Assembly: GCF_943193125.1 (NCBI RefSeq) | Contig: NZ_CALPCX010000002.1 | Span: 186,001 to 250,000, forward strand | DNA length: 64,000 nucleotides | Source of the DNA: Adlercreutzia agrestimuris | Lineage (GTDB): Bacteria; Actinomycetota; Coriobacteriia; Coriobacteriales; Eggerthellaceae | Reading direction: 5' to 3' | In this document: piece after piece, positions 1-10,162 of the stretch | Numbering within the stretch: the first letter of the stretch is position 1 | Layout of the letters: the number at the start of each line of letters is the position of its first letter | Made by a program: the position numbers and the translations under genes | The notes under the pieces: model-generated | Told to the model about the DNA's origin: nothing | Seen by the model: the letters and a program-made list of their open reading frames with translations, nothing else | Database searches by the model: none

Positions 1-3000
1 TACTTCAACGGTCTGATTTATATCGTCAATATCTGCATGAATGGCAATTTCTTGCCCATTATGGGAAAGCGTTTCAAAAGCTACCAAAGTTTTCCCTGCT
101 AAAAGGACTGCATCAAAGGTGAAGACAAGAGATATGCTTCCGTTAGGGGCCTCGGGTGTAAAAGTTTGTTTTGCTGTAATAGGAATGCCAGCTTCGTTAG
201 TGAGTGGCTCTCCGGTTTCTTTGAGCATGAGCGTTCCGTTAAGCTCATAGTTTTTGTGTGGTACTAGATTGGTATAACTCACCTCATCTTCAATACTTAC
301 TTGCGTTTCTGCACTCACAATAGAATCGTGGTCAATTGCATCACTTGCCTCTGTTTGGATTTTGGGTTGCATTATTGTCACTTGTTGGTCGGGATCGAGC
401 GGGTCAGTATGCGCTGCAAGAGGACGATCTTCTTGTTTGTCAAAGAGTTCCTCATAAACAACGATCGTCTTATCTCGGTAACGTGTTGCATCAAAGGTGA
501 GGGGAACTTGCGTGGTTCCTTGTGCTGAAGTTGCTAGAAACACATGGTTTATTTCAACGGCATTGCCATTGGCATCAGCAACAGGGGTAACTTGCACTTG
601 CTCGTCTTCGTCGGTTTCAACCACATGAAGACTTGCCTTGAGTAAATAGGATTTGCCCGCTTGGAGATTTTCATAAAAGACGGTATCAAGTACGATTGCG
701 TCGGTTGTGGGCGAGAGGAGTTTGTCTTCATCAACTTCATCGTATGCATACGTGCTAATCTCTGGCGGTCGCACGGCATTATCAATGACGGTGCCTAAGT
801 CAATGGTATACATATCCTTTTTTATAACGATGTCATCAATGGTGACTAATTGATAATTTGCATTAGCTTGGCAAGGCAGCTCAGTTAGTTGATATGTGTC
901 AAAAGGAAGTGCGCCAAGTGCATCGTCTGGCTCGGTAATGGTGCCGTTTTGAGTCAAACCAAACCAGGTACCTGCTTCCTCATCAAAGCCATCTTCGTCA
1001 AGGTTGTCGTTGGCATTGGTGTTGTGTGTATGCGCGTTCCAACTTGCGTGTGTTGATAAAGCACCGTTTTCGTCAGTGATAAGAATATGGCTTTCACCAG
1101 TGGTTTTGCTTGTTAGCTGGAAGGGAACGTGCCCAAGGCGTTCCATGGAGCCTTCGCCTACTTTAATAAGTTTTAAATCGCCGCGTTTAACTTGATTTTC
1201 AAATGCTTGCTGTGTGGCGAATGGTTCAACAATGACACCAGGTTTAGTGATGGAAAACGTACGCGGAGAAGTATCGGTGAGCTTATATCCTTGTCCCGTT
1301 GAAACTTCTGCGATCGTATAGGTTGCAAATGGAAGGCAATCGGCTGGGGTCTGAGCTATGCCGTTTTTAGTCGTGACCGTTTTTACGACGTCACCTGGTT
1401 GGTATTTGATTTTGTCAACATAGACAGGCTTGCTTGACGCAAGCGTAATCTCAAAGGTTGTTTCGTCAAGAGAGGCGCCTCCGAGAGGTGATGATTCGTG
1501 GGATTCTTTGTCGAGTTTGGCAACTTTTACACCACCGCGAATGACGTCATCTGCAACGGTTGGAGCATGATAAATAATCACTGTCTCACTGAGAGAGGTG
1601 GTGTCGGTGATGGAGTAGAGAAGTGGTTTTGTGTCCGAGGGTAGCTCATATCCCGAGGGCGCTTTTCTTTCTTGGATAAGGAGAGTGCCCAAAGGAACAA
1701 CAACTTCGTTGGCTTTGTTGTAGTAGAACTTGTCCCCTGAAACAAAACAAGTCTCATCAAGGCGTGCTTCACCATCTTTGTTGGTTTTAATGACCCAGGT
1801 ACGAGTTGGTTTACCAGATTGGAGGGCTTCTTCTGCGGTTTTGTAAATATCGTCATAATAGCTGAGGACAAACTCAGCTCCTGAGAGTTGCGCGTCTCCT
1901 TGAGCGGTGTTGGTTTTGGTGGCGCTGTCAATCTTATTAACTGCAATCTTTATAGGGGCAGCTTTTGGTGGGTCATCGAAGGTAAGCGAAGTGCTGGCTT
2001 CTTCACTGGCGGAGACAGTGACACTTTTAACAGGATTTGTTGAAGGTATGCCGTAGCCTTTTGCGGGCGTGAGTTCTTTAACGAAGTAGGTAGCAGGAGC
2101 AAGCCAGGGACTTTCTGCGTACCCCCAGCTGTCTACCGCATAATCAGGATGGGCTTTTGTTTCAAGTGTTGTGATGCGATTGCTATCGTTTTGGGCGTCA
2201 CTTTCTGAGGCATATACACCAAAAGTAGCACCGGCTAATGAATAACAAGCATTGTTTTGGGTCAGTGCTTTGTTGTCTGATTCTTTCCAGAGTTTAAACC
2301 AGCCCTGTTCGTCAAATTTGAAAAGATAATAAGTTCCTGAAGTCATTTTTCCATATATTTCAGAAATCTTGTTTCTCCCCGTTGTTGATGAATTCTGGTC
2401 AAAGATGGAATGCCAAAATCGGTCATCAGATGATGATTCGCCCCAGAAGATGCCAACATGATCATCAATTCCGCTATCGGACGCCATCTGAACAATGTCG
2501 CCTTTTTGCAGCTTACCGGACGCTAAAAGATCGGCCTTGCTTGCAAAGGTGTAATGCGTTGCCCCAAGTGCGATAAGAGTTTCACGAAGTGTTTCGCTGT
2601 TAGCCCACATCCACGGATGAGCGTTTTTCCAACGTTGCATCAATGCATTGTTTTCCAAGCCCATATCGCACCAAACACGCGCCAAAAACCCCGCGCAATT
2701 CATGCCATATCCGCTTACGCCATTAAATTCATTGGCTTCATAAGGATGTGTTCCGCGTGACCACCAAGGGCCAGTTTGGTAGGTGGTGGGATTGGGCCAA
2801 GTGGGCTTATAGGCTGTATTGAGATAGTTGTCTTTGTTGTTAGTTAGATAGCTCACGAAATCTTGTCGCGATATTCCAAGCAAAGTGGAGATGGTGGTTG
2901 GTTTGGTTTGTGCTTGCGCTTTGCAGGGATGCACGCCAATAGTTGCCGGCAAAAGCGTGCCTATAAGTAAAAGCGAAAGCAAACACGCTACCAGACGTTT

Positions 3001-3039
3001 TATGGGAGGTTTGAAAGAGTGTATGAGTCTGTTTGACAT
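1..3039 (-). CDS. Large secreted VaFE/SpaA-type surface protein with N-terminal NlpC/P60-like domain (partial)
   Basis: The frame is open from an ATG at 3039, preceded by AAGGAGG, to the left window edge (1,013 codons). The C-terminus, where a sortase signal is expected, is therefore not visible. Residues 1 to about 35 form a signal peptide with the hydrophobic core VACLLSLLLIGTLLPA. Residues about 85-215 resemble an NlpC/P60-like cysteine peptidase or amidase, with NCAGF (candidate Cys115) and DDHVGIF (candidate His194). Several prealbumin-like SpaA/Cna-B modules follow, recognisable by GATFGVY or GAEFVLS starts and KELTPAKGY or ERKAPSGYELP ends. From about residue 758 there are two tandem VaFE repeats (VVYEEL, VAFETL). 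Proteins of this kind are sortase-anchored adhesins or pilin-like stalks stabilised by internal isopeptide or ester bonds. Surface anchoring is inferred. Confidence 0.88.
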   Translation of the reverse strand, partial: MSNRLIHSFKPPIKRLVACLLSLLLIGTLLPATIGVHPCKAQAQTKPTTISTLLGISRQDFVSYLTNNKDNYLNTAYKPTWPNPTTYQTGPWWSRGTHPYEANEFNGVSGYGMNCAGFLARVWCDMGLENNALMQRWKNAHPWMWANSETLRETLIALGATHYTFASKADLLASGKLQKGDIVQMASDSGIDDHVGIFWGESSSDDRFWHSIFDQNSSTTGRNKISEIYGKMTSGTYYLFKFDEQGWFKLWKESDNKALTQNNACYSLAGATFGVYASESDAQNDSNRITTLETKAHPDYAVDSWGYAESPWLAPATYFVKELTPAKGYGIPSTNPVKSVTVSASEEASTSLTFDDPPKAAPIKIAVNKIDSATKTNTAQGDAQLSGAEFVLSYYDDIYKTAEEALQSGKPTRTWVIKTNKDGEARLDETCFVSGDKFYYNKANEVVVPLGTLLIQERKAPSGYELPSDTKPLLYSITDTTSLSETVIIYHAPTVADDVIRGGVKVAKLDKESHESSPLGGASLDETTFEITLASSKPVYVDKIKYQPGDVVKTVTTKNGIAQTPADCLPFATYTIAEVSTGQGYKLTDTSPRTFSITKPGVIVEPFATQQAFENQVKRGDLKLIKVGEGSMERLGHVPFQLTSKTTGESHILITDENGALSTHASWNAHTHNTNANDNLDEDGFDEEAGTWFGLTQNGTITEPDDALGALPFDTYQLTELPCQANANYQLVTIDDIVIKKDMYTIDLGTVIDNAVRPPEISTYAYDEVDEDKLLSPTTDAIVLDTVFYENLQAGKSYLLKASLHVVETDEDEQVQVTPVADANGNAVEINHVFLATSAQGTTQVPLTFDATRYRDKTIVVYEELFDKQEDRPLAAHTDPLDPDQQVTIMQPKIQTEASDAIDHDSIVSAETQVSIEDEVSYTNLVPHKNYELNGTLMLKETGEPLTNEAGIPITAKQTFTPEAPNGSISLVFTFDAVLLAGKTLVAFETLSHNGQEIAIHADIDDINQTVEV

Positions 3040-3336
3040 AAGTGTGCCTCCTTGCAATGGACGTACATAAAAAGAGCAGTTCAAAGCATTGAAACAGGCA
3101 CTTCTGGAAAAAAGTACATGCAGATCAAATATCTTTTGCGGGCTATTTCAGAGAAAAGAAAGCAGCTTTGCTCTCACCAGAAAACTCACTTGTCGACAAA
3201 TTGCGTGCACAAGACAAGCAAATCTCACGCCGTTTGCATACCTGTTGCACCTCAATTGCATACGACGTAACGAAGGCGAAATAAAGCTTGGTTACCATGA
3301 CGAATAAATCCTTGACGAGGCAAAAGGAGTAGCTGT

Positions 3337-5166
3337 ATGTGCGGCATTGTTGGGTATACCGGATCTAAAAGCGCACAACCAATTTTGGTGGGCGGTCTTA
3401 AGCGACTTGAATATCGCGGATACGACTCAGCGGGCGTAGCCATTGAGCAAGATGGCGAACTTGAAGTGGTGCATCGCAAGGGAAAAGTTGAGGCACTTGA
3501 GCATACGCTTTTGCATTTCCACTTCACGGGTACATGCGGCATCGGGCATACGCGCTGGGCAACGCACGGTCGGCCAAGCGAAGCAAATGCGCATCCGCAT
3601 ACCTCATGCGACGCTCAGATTGCCGTAGTGCACAATGGCATTATCGAAAACTTCGCTGAGCTGCGCGAAAACCTCATTGCACGCGGTCATCATTTCACAT
3701 CTGAGACCGATACTGAGGTAGTAGCTCATCTTGTTGAAGAGGAATATGCGCGGGGTGCTAGTCTTTTGGACGCGCTTCGGTTGGCAACTCAGCAACTAGT
3801 GGGAGCTTATGCGCTTGCGGTGGTAAGCGCTAAAGAGCCCGGTGTCATTGTGTGCACACGAAAGGACTCGCCGCTGGTGGTTGGAGTTGGCGAAGACGGC
3901 TCATTTGTGGCAAGTGACATTATTGCTATGATTGAAGAAACGCGCGATGTAGTGGTGCTTTCTGACGGGCAGTTTGCTCGATTGACGTCCGAATCGGTGG
4001 AGTTTTACGGCGAAGATGGAAACGCTTTTGAACCGATCATCTCTCATGTTGATTGGGATTTAGACGTAGCCGAAAAGGGCGGTTACCCAGATTTTATGCT
4101 GAAGGAGATTCACGAACAACCTCGTGTTATTCGCGATACGCTTGCTGGCCGCCTTGTAAACGGCGCACTTTCTATTGATGAGCTTGATTTATCGGTTGAA
4201 GAGCTCAATCTTATTGATCGGGTGTATGTCATTGCGTGTGGCACGTCGTATCATGCAGGACTCATTGCAAAAAATCTTATTGAAGGTTGGGCGCGCATTC
4301 CAACTGAAGTTGAAGTAGCAAGTGAATTTCGTTATAGAAACCCCATCATTACGCCGACTACTTTGGTGGTTGCCGTTTCTCAATCGGGCGAAACAGCGGA
4401 CACGTTGGCTGCTATTCGTGATGCGCGCGTGAAAGGTGCGCGGGTGTTTGGTATTACCAATGTTGTGGGAAGCCCTGTGGCGCGCGAGTCTGACGGCGTG
4501 ATCTATACGAAGGCAAATAAAGAAATTGCGGTAGCATCTACGAAGTCATTTTTGGGCCAGGTAGTCTCGCTCACGCTGCTAGCGCTTTTGTTGGCGCAGG
4601 TCAAAGGCAAGCTAAAGATGAATCAGGTTCGCCTGCTCTTTAGTGAATTGGCAGATACTGCCCACCAAGTTGAAACAATTCTTGAAGATACCACCGCTAT
4701 AGACAGGGCGGCTGCGGCGTGCGTGGACGCCACAAGCGCGCTGTTTGTGGGCAGGGGAATGGGGGCTGCTATCAGCTATGAAGGCGCGCTCAAGTTAAAA
4801 GAAATTAGCTATTTACATGCAGAAGCTTATCCTGCGGGTGAAATGAAGCATGGTCCCATTGCGCTGATTGACGAAGGTTTTCCGGTTATTGCGGTTGCCA
4901 CTAAGAGTCCGGTCTATGACAAAGTCATCTCAAATTTGCAAGAAAGCAAGGCGCGAGGTGCTATGATTGTTGCTATTGCTACGGAAGGCGATGAAGAGAT
5001 CGTCAAGCATGCTGATCATGTAATTTATATCCCAAAAGTTCGCGATGTGTTTTCTGCTATTACCGCAAGTGTGCCGCTGCAATTGTTCGCGCGAGCTATT
5101 GCTATCAAGCGCGGATGCGATGTTGATCAACCGCGTAATCTTGCTAAGTCGGTAACAGTGGAATAG
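3337..5166 (+). CDS. glmS: Glutamine--fructose-6-phosphate aminotransferase (isomerizing)
   Basis: This enzyme makes glucosamine-6-phosphate from fructose-6-phosphate and glutamine, the entry step to UDP-GlcNAc for peptidoglycan and surface polymers. The 609 residues match the family's usual length. The protein starts MCGIVGYTG, so Cys2 becomes the N-terminal nucleophile of the class II glutamine amidotransferase domain (about residues 2-220, with RWATHG and the DTEV region). Two SIS sugar-isomerase domains follow (VSQSGETADT near residue 350, and GRGMGAAISYEGALKLKEISY in the second). The C-terminus QPRNLAKSVTVE is the conserved end. AAAGGAG precedes the ATG. The 297-base gap shared with the divergent surface gene shows no convincing glmS ribozyme or promoter. 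Confidence 0.98.
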   Translation: MCGIVGYTGSKSAQPILVGGLKRLEYRGYDSAGVAIEQDGELEVVHRKGKVEALEHTLLHFHFTGTCGIGHTRWATHGRPSEANAHPHTSCDAQIAVVHNGIIENFAELRENLIARGHHFTSETDTEVVAHLVEEEYARGASLLDALRLATQQLVGAYALAVVSAKEPGVIVCTRKDSPLVVGVGEDGSFVASDIIAMIEETRDVVVLSDGQFARLTSESVEFYGEDGNAFEPIISHVDWDLDVAEKGGYPDFMLKEIHEQPRVIRDTLAGRLVNGALSIDELDLSVEELNLIDRVYVIACGTSYHAGLIAKNLIEGWARIPTEVEVASEFRYRNPIITPTTLVVAVSQSGETADTLAAIRDARVKGARVFGITNVVGSPVARESDGVIYTKANKEIAVASTKSFLGQVVSLTLLALLLAQVKGKLKMNQVRLLFSELADTAHQVETILEDTTAIDRAAAACVDATSALFVGRGMGAAISYEGALKLKEISYLHAEAYPAGEMKHGPIALIDEGFPVIAVATKSPVYDKVISNLQESKARGAMIVAIATEGDEEIVKHADHVIYIPKVRDVFSAITASVPLQLFARAIAIKRGCDVDQPRNLAKSVTVE

Positions 5167-5190
5167 CGAACGCTACCTGAAAGGATGGCT

Positions 5191-5763
5191 ATGTCCGACC
5201 AAAAACAATCGGCGCCAGAACAAATGCAAGACGCAGAGAGTATGTCTGAGTTTGAAGGGGTTGAAGGCGCCGTTGGCCTGGGTGTAGATATTGTTGAAAT
5301 AGCGCGCATGAAAGCAATTTTGCAGCGCACGCCATCGTTTCGGACACGCGTATTTTCCGAGGAAGAGCGAGCTTATTGCGACAAAACCGCGCAACCTGCA
5401 ATTCATTATGCAACGCGTTTTGCGGCCAAAGAAGCAGTGCTTAAGGCGCTTGGCACAGGCTTTTCGCAGGGTATAGGAGTGCGTGATATTGAGGTGCGCC
5501 GCAATGCGAAAGGCCGCCCGACCGTGCATCTATCCGGCCGCGCAAAAGAGGTGGCTGCAGAGCTAGGGGTTCGCGAGATTCCTCTCTCGCTTTCGTATAC
5601 CCACACCGATGCGGTTGCTTGCGCGATGGCTATTACTGAGGAGTCGGTGCGTGTTAAAGAAGAACGCGTGAACCCACTTGAAGAGCTGAGCAAACAATTT
5701 AAAGAAGCACGCACTTTGCTGGATGAGGTTCCCGGCGCCTCGCAAACACCTGCACAATCATAA
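5191..5763 (+). CDS. acpS: Holo-[acyl-carrier-protein] synthase
   Basis: AcpS transfers 4'-phosphopantetheine from CoA to apo-ACP. The core (about residues 30-150) has GLGVDIVEIARM with the metal-binding Asp, FSEEERAYC, and TRFAAKEAVLKALGTGF with the conserved Glu-Ala pair. Two ATGs compete for the start. GAAAGGA ends directly against the ATG at 5185, so the ATG at 5191 has the workable spacing and is used here (190 residues). At about 120-130 residues the family is usually shorter. The extra length is a polar N-terminal tail of about 25 residues and an acidic, charged C-terminal tail of about 40. It follows glmS by about 25 bases and precedes nnrD, suggesting one transcript. Confidence 0.93.
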   Translation: MSDQKQSAPEQMQDAESMSEFEGVEGAVGLGVDIVEIARMKAILQRTPSFRTRVFSEEERAYCDKTAQPAIHYATRFAAKEAVLKALGTGFSQGIGVRDIEVRRNAKGRPTVHLSGRAKEVAAELGVREIPLSLSYTHTDAVACAMAITEESVRVKEERVNPLEELSKQFKEARTLLDEVPGASQTPAQS

Positions 5764-5774
5764 AGGATGCCCTT

Positions 5775-6659
5775 ATGGAGCTTTTGCGCTACACCAAAGA
5801 TGACCTGGCAAAATTGCTGCCCTTTCCCGCGTCAGATGCAAATAAATATACTCGTGGACGGCTTATTGCTGTCGTGGGGAGTGCCGCCTATCCTGGGGCG
5901 GCATGCTTGAGCGCTCGTGCTGCTGAGCGCATGGGCGCGGGATATGTGGAAGTTGTCACTGACGAGGAAGCTTTCTTGCCGCTCTATCTGGCAAGCTCTT
6001 CGCTAGTGGTACGCGCGTGGAGCCGTTTTAAGGCTGCAACCTGGCCGCAGGCGCGACCAGCTCATCCTGTGGCATATCTGGTGGGAAGTGGTTTTGATAG
6101 TGCTGATGAAGCTTCTGAGCAGCGCTGCCGCCTGGTACTCAAACGCGCAAAGGCGCCCGTGGTAGTTGACGGGGGCGGTCTTGATGCGCTGACAAGCGAA
6201 AAAGTGTCTCGCGTTTTGTCCCAGCGTGCAGATGATGGTCTTATTACTGTTATTACACCGCACATGGGCGAGGCGGCTCGCCTTGCAAAGCCGCTCGGAA
6301 TCCCAACCGATGATCCTGTTGAACTTGCCTGCGCGCTTGCACGTGTTTATCAGGTGGTTGTACTCCTTAAAGGGCCCACCTCGTACGTTTCCGATGGCCA
6401 GCAGGCGTTTGTCATGGATGAAGGCAGTGCTGTTTTGGCGAAGGCGGGTACAGGTGATGTGCTTTCGGGTATGGTGGCCGCCCTTCTTGCTCAGGGGCTT
6501 CAGCCAATTGATGCGTGCATGCTTGCGGCAACCTTGCATGCCTATGCCGGGTCAATTGCCGCAAAATGTCTTGGCGAAATTAGTGTTATAGCAAGTGATG
6601 TGATTGGGGCTATTAGCCCGGCAATTGATGAGCTTAACTGCGGCGTTGAGCATGCATAA
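5775..6659 (+). CDS. nnrD: ADP-dependent NAD(P)H-hydrate dehydratase
   Basis: A metabolite-repair enzyme of the YjeF C-terminal (ribokinase-like) family that converts the S form of hydrated NAD(P)H back to NAD(P)H using ADP. The 294 residues comprise only this domain; no epimerase (NnrE) domain is fused. Visible motifs are RGRLIAVVGSAAYPGAA near the start, VVDGGGLDAL, TPHMGEAARL, VLLKGPTSYV, and the nucleotide-binding KAGTGDVLSGMVAALLAQG near residue 225. It lies 11 bases after acpS, a common arrangement of these genes in bacteria. AAAGGAT precedes the ATG. Confidence 0.94.
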   Translation: MELLRYTKDDLAKLLPFPASDANKYTRGRLIAVVGSAAYPGAACLSARAAERMGAGYVEVVTDEEAFLPLYLASSSLVVRAWSRFKAATWPQARPAHPVAYLVGSGFDSADEASEQRCRLVLKRAKAPVVVDGGGLDALTSEKVSRVLSQRADDGLITVITPHMGEAARLAKPLGIPTDDPVELACALARVYQVVVLLKGPTSYVSDGQQAFVMDEGSAVLAKAGTGDVLSGMVAALLAQGLQPIDACMLAATLHAYAGSIAAKCLGEISVIASDVIGAISPAIDELNCGVEHA

Positions 6660-6811
6660 TCAAGCATTATAAAAAAGCTCCTCACGCGATTCTCACAGTT
6701 TGGAACACAACATGTAACGAGTGCCAAACGCTGTGTTACTGACATAATTTACGCTTCCTGATCATGTTTACAATGCAAGAAAGTAATTCAATCATGGTAA
6801 GGAGTTGTATT

Positions 6812-7342
6812 ATGGACGCAACGAAAAGGCACGACTGGGGACTTATTGTCGCTGGTATTTTGCTCATCATCTGTTCATTCGTGTTCTTCTTCTGGCCCGG
6901 ATTAACCTTGGTATCACTTGCCGCTATTGCTGGCGCAGCTTTTCTGGTGGCTGGTATTTTCGACATCATTGCATATATCCGTATGCGAAAAGCTGAGGGT
7001 CTGTCTGCTTGGGCTGTAGTTTATGCTATCTGCGATATCATCTTGGGATTTCTGCTGCTTGTTCATCCGCTTCTTTTTGCAGCAGTAATTCCGTGGGTTG
7101 TGGGCGTATTCTTTGTGGCTTTTGGCATCATGGAGATTGTGCTTGCGGTGCGAGCACGAGGTGGCAGCGTTAACGGTTGGGGTTGGCTGATTTTCTCTGG
7201 CATCATATCAATCTTGTGCGGCTTGATGTTCTTTGTGTCGCCTGAGAGCTTCTCAATCTTCTTGTCAGTGTTCGTTTTAATGCGTGGTATCTCTATGATT
7301 TACTATGGTTGGAATGCAAGCAAGGGGCTTTATGTAGCATAA
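6812..7342 (+). CDS. HdeD/DUF308-family membrane protein
   Basis: A 176-residue integral membrane protein with about six hydrophobic segments arranged as three repeated hairpins, as in the HdeD/DUF308 family (E. coli HdeD is linked to acid resistance). The first segment is GLIVAGILLIICSFVFFFW. Short basic loops (IRMRKAEG, VRARGG) separate the hairpins. The start at 6812 is chosen because TAAGGAG lies seven bases upstream; an earlier in-frame ATG at 6764 has no ribosome site. It stands alone, with its own upstream gap of about 150 bases. Its substrate or stress role cannot be read from the sequence. Confidence 0.85.
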   Translation: MDATKRHDWGLIVAGILLIICSFVFFFWPGLTLVSLAAIAGAAFLVAGIFDIIAYIRMRKAEGLSAWAVVYAICDIILGFLLLVHPLLFAAVIPWVVGVFFVAFGIMEIVLAVRARGGSVNGWGWLIFSGIISILCGLMFFVSPESFSIFLSVFVLMRGISMIYYGWNASKGLYVA

Positions 7343-7411
7343 CTAAGCCCTCTTATGAGGTTGTGTGTAAGCATGTGAGAATGTTTACGTCGGTTTATCA
7401 TGATCATGAAC

Positions 7412-7448
7412 AACGTTGGCTCCGCTTAGTCGGAGCCAACGTTATAAT
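7412..7448 (+). promoter_or_regulatory. Perfect 13-bp inverted repeat abutting a TATAAT box upstream of ligA
   Basis: AACGTTGGCTCCG (7412-7424) and its exact complement (7431-7443) are separated by CTTAGT. The last base of the repeat is the first of a consensus TATAAT (7443-7448). No T-run follows, so it is a poor intrinsic terminator. A dyad that ends inside a -10 box could be an operator. A -35-like TTGGCT lies in the left arm, but its 21-base spacing is long. ligA starts 45 bases downstream. Confidence 0.45.
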
Positions 7449-7462
7449 GGGGGCTCACATGA

Positions 7463-9585
<2,123 letters not shown>

Positions 9586-9586
<1 letters not shown>

Positions 9587-9921
9587 TGGAAAAGCCGCGC
9601 TTTTCCATGCGTGCCTTTGCCGCAGCGCTTGAAATGTATCATGTGCGACCAGATGATTGGGAAAGGCTTTGTCAACAGTGTGGACGATGCTGTTTTGAGC
9701 GTGCAGTAACCGATGAGGGAGACGTGGTGGTGAATTTTGCCGCGCCGTGCGAATTCTTAGATCTGCAAACGCGGCTTTGTAGTGTGTATGATGATCGGTT
9801 TGTGCAATGCGCACGCTGTCGCAAACTTACTCCTTCAACGGTGTTTTTTGCTCATCATCTTCCGAAAGAGTGCGCCTACGTACAAACTTTCTTGAATCGT
9901 TCATGGCGCGATGACGCCTAA
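9586..9921 (+). CDS. YkgJ/YcgN-type cysteine-cluster protein
   Basis: A 111-residue protein with the arrangement CQQCGRCC (near residue 30), then APCEFLD, RLCSVYDDR, CARCRKL and KECAYV. This is the zinc- or iron-binding cysteine pattern of the YkgJ/YcgN families, whose function is not established. Its ATG overlaps the ligA stop (ATGA type), so it is translationally coupled to ligA; the biological link is unknown. Length and cysteine order are those of a complete family member. Confidence 0.82.
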
Positions 9922-10031
9922 GGCATACGGTTGATGTGAGGATTCTTGAGGTGCATGGCGCGCCGAGGGGTGTTTTCTTGTACCGTTGAAGTTATTAATC
10001 CTTATTTCGTAACACTATATAAAGAAGTCTC

Positions 10032-10081
10032 TGTTAAGATGTGTTACGAAAGACAAATGTGTAACACTACAACTGTTACAC
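10032..10081 (+). promoter_or_regulatory. Extended -10 promoter with NikR-type operator GTGTTAC-N13-GTAACAC
   Basis: An extended -10 element, TGTTAAGAT, covers 10032-10040. Directly after it lies GTGTTAC (10041-10047), 13 bases, then GTAACAC (10061-10067). This matches the NikR operator form GTGTTAC-N13/14-GTAACAC that I recall from comparative genomics of Desulfovibrio nickel transporters. Two further half-sites flank it: GTAACAC at 10009-10015 and GTTACAC at 10075-10081, the latter pairing with GTGTAAC at 10059-10065. The position over the expected transcription start implies repression. Confidence 0.68.
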
Positions 10082-10162
10082 GATTTCCGCGTGCCTGTTC
10101 TACAACTTGCTTGGTTGGGTTTTCTGCCAAGCAGAAGAGGTGCTTGTAAGAAAGGAAGCTTG

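Noticed and set aside
549..1946. Several small minus-strand frames within the first 3 kb
   Set aside because: They are alternative frames inside the long open surface-protein gene, with no ribosome sites or family features.
3040..3336. Possible glmS ribozyme or promoter upstream of glmS
   Set aside because: No recognisable glmS ribozyme core; the only TTGCAC with 17-base spacing leads to a poor -10 (TAACGA).
9922..10162. Small protein frame before the ABC operon
   Set aside because: It runs through the promoter and operator and has no ribosome site.
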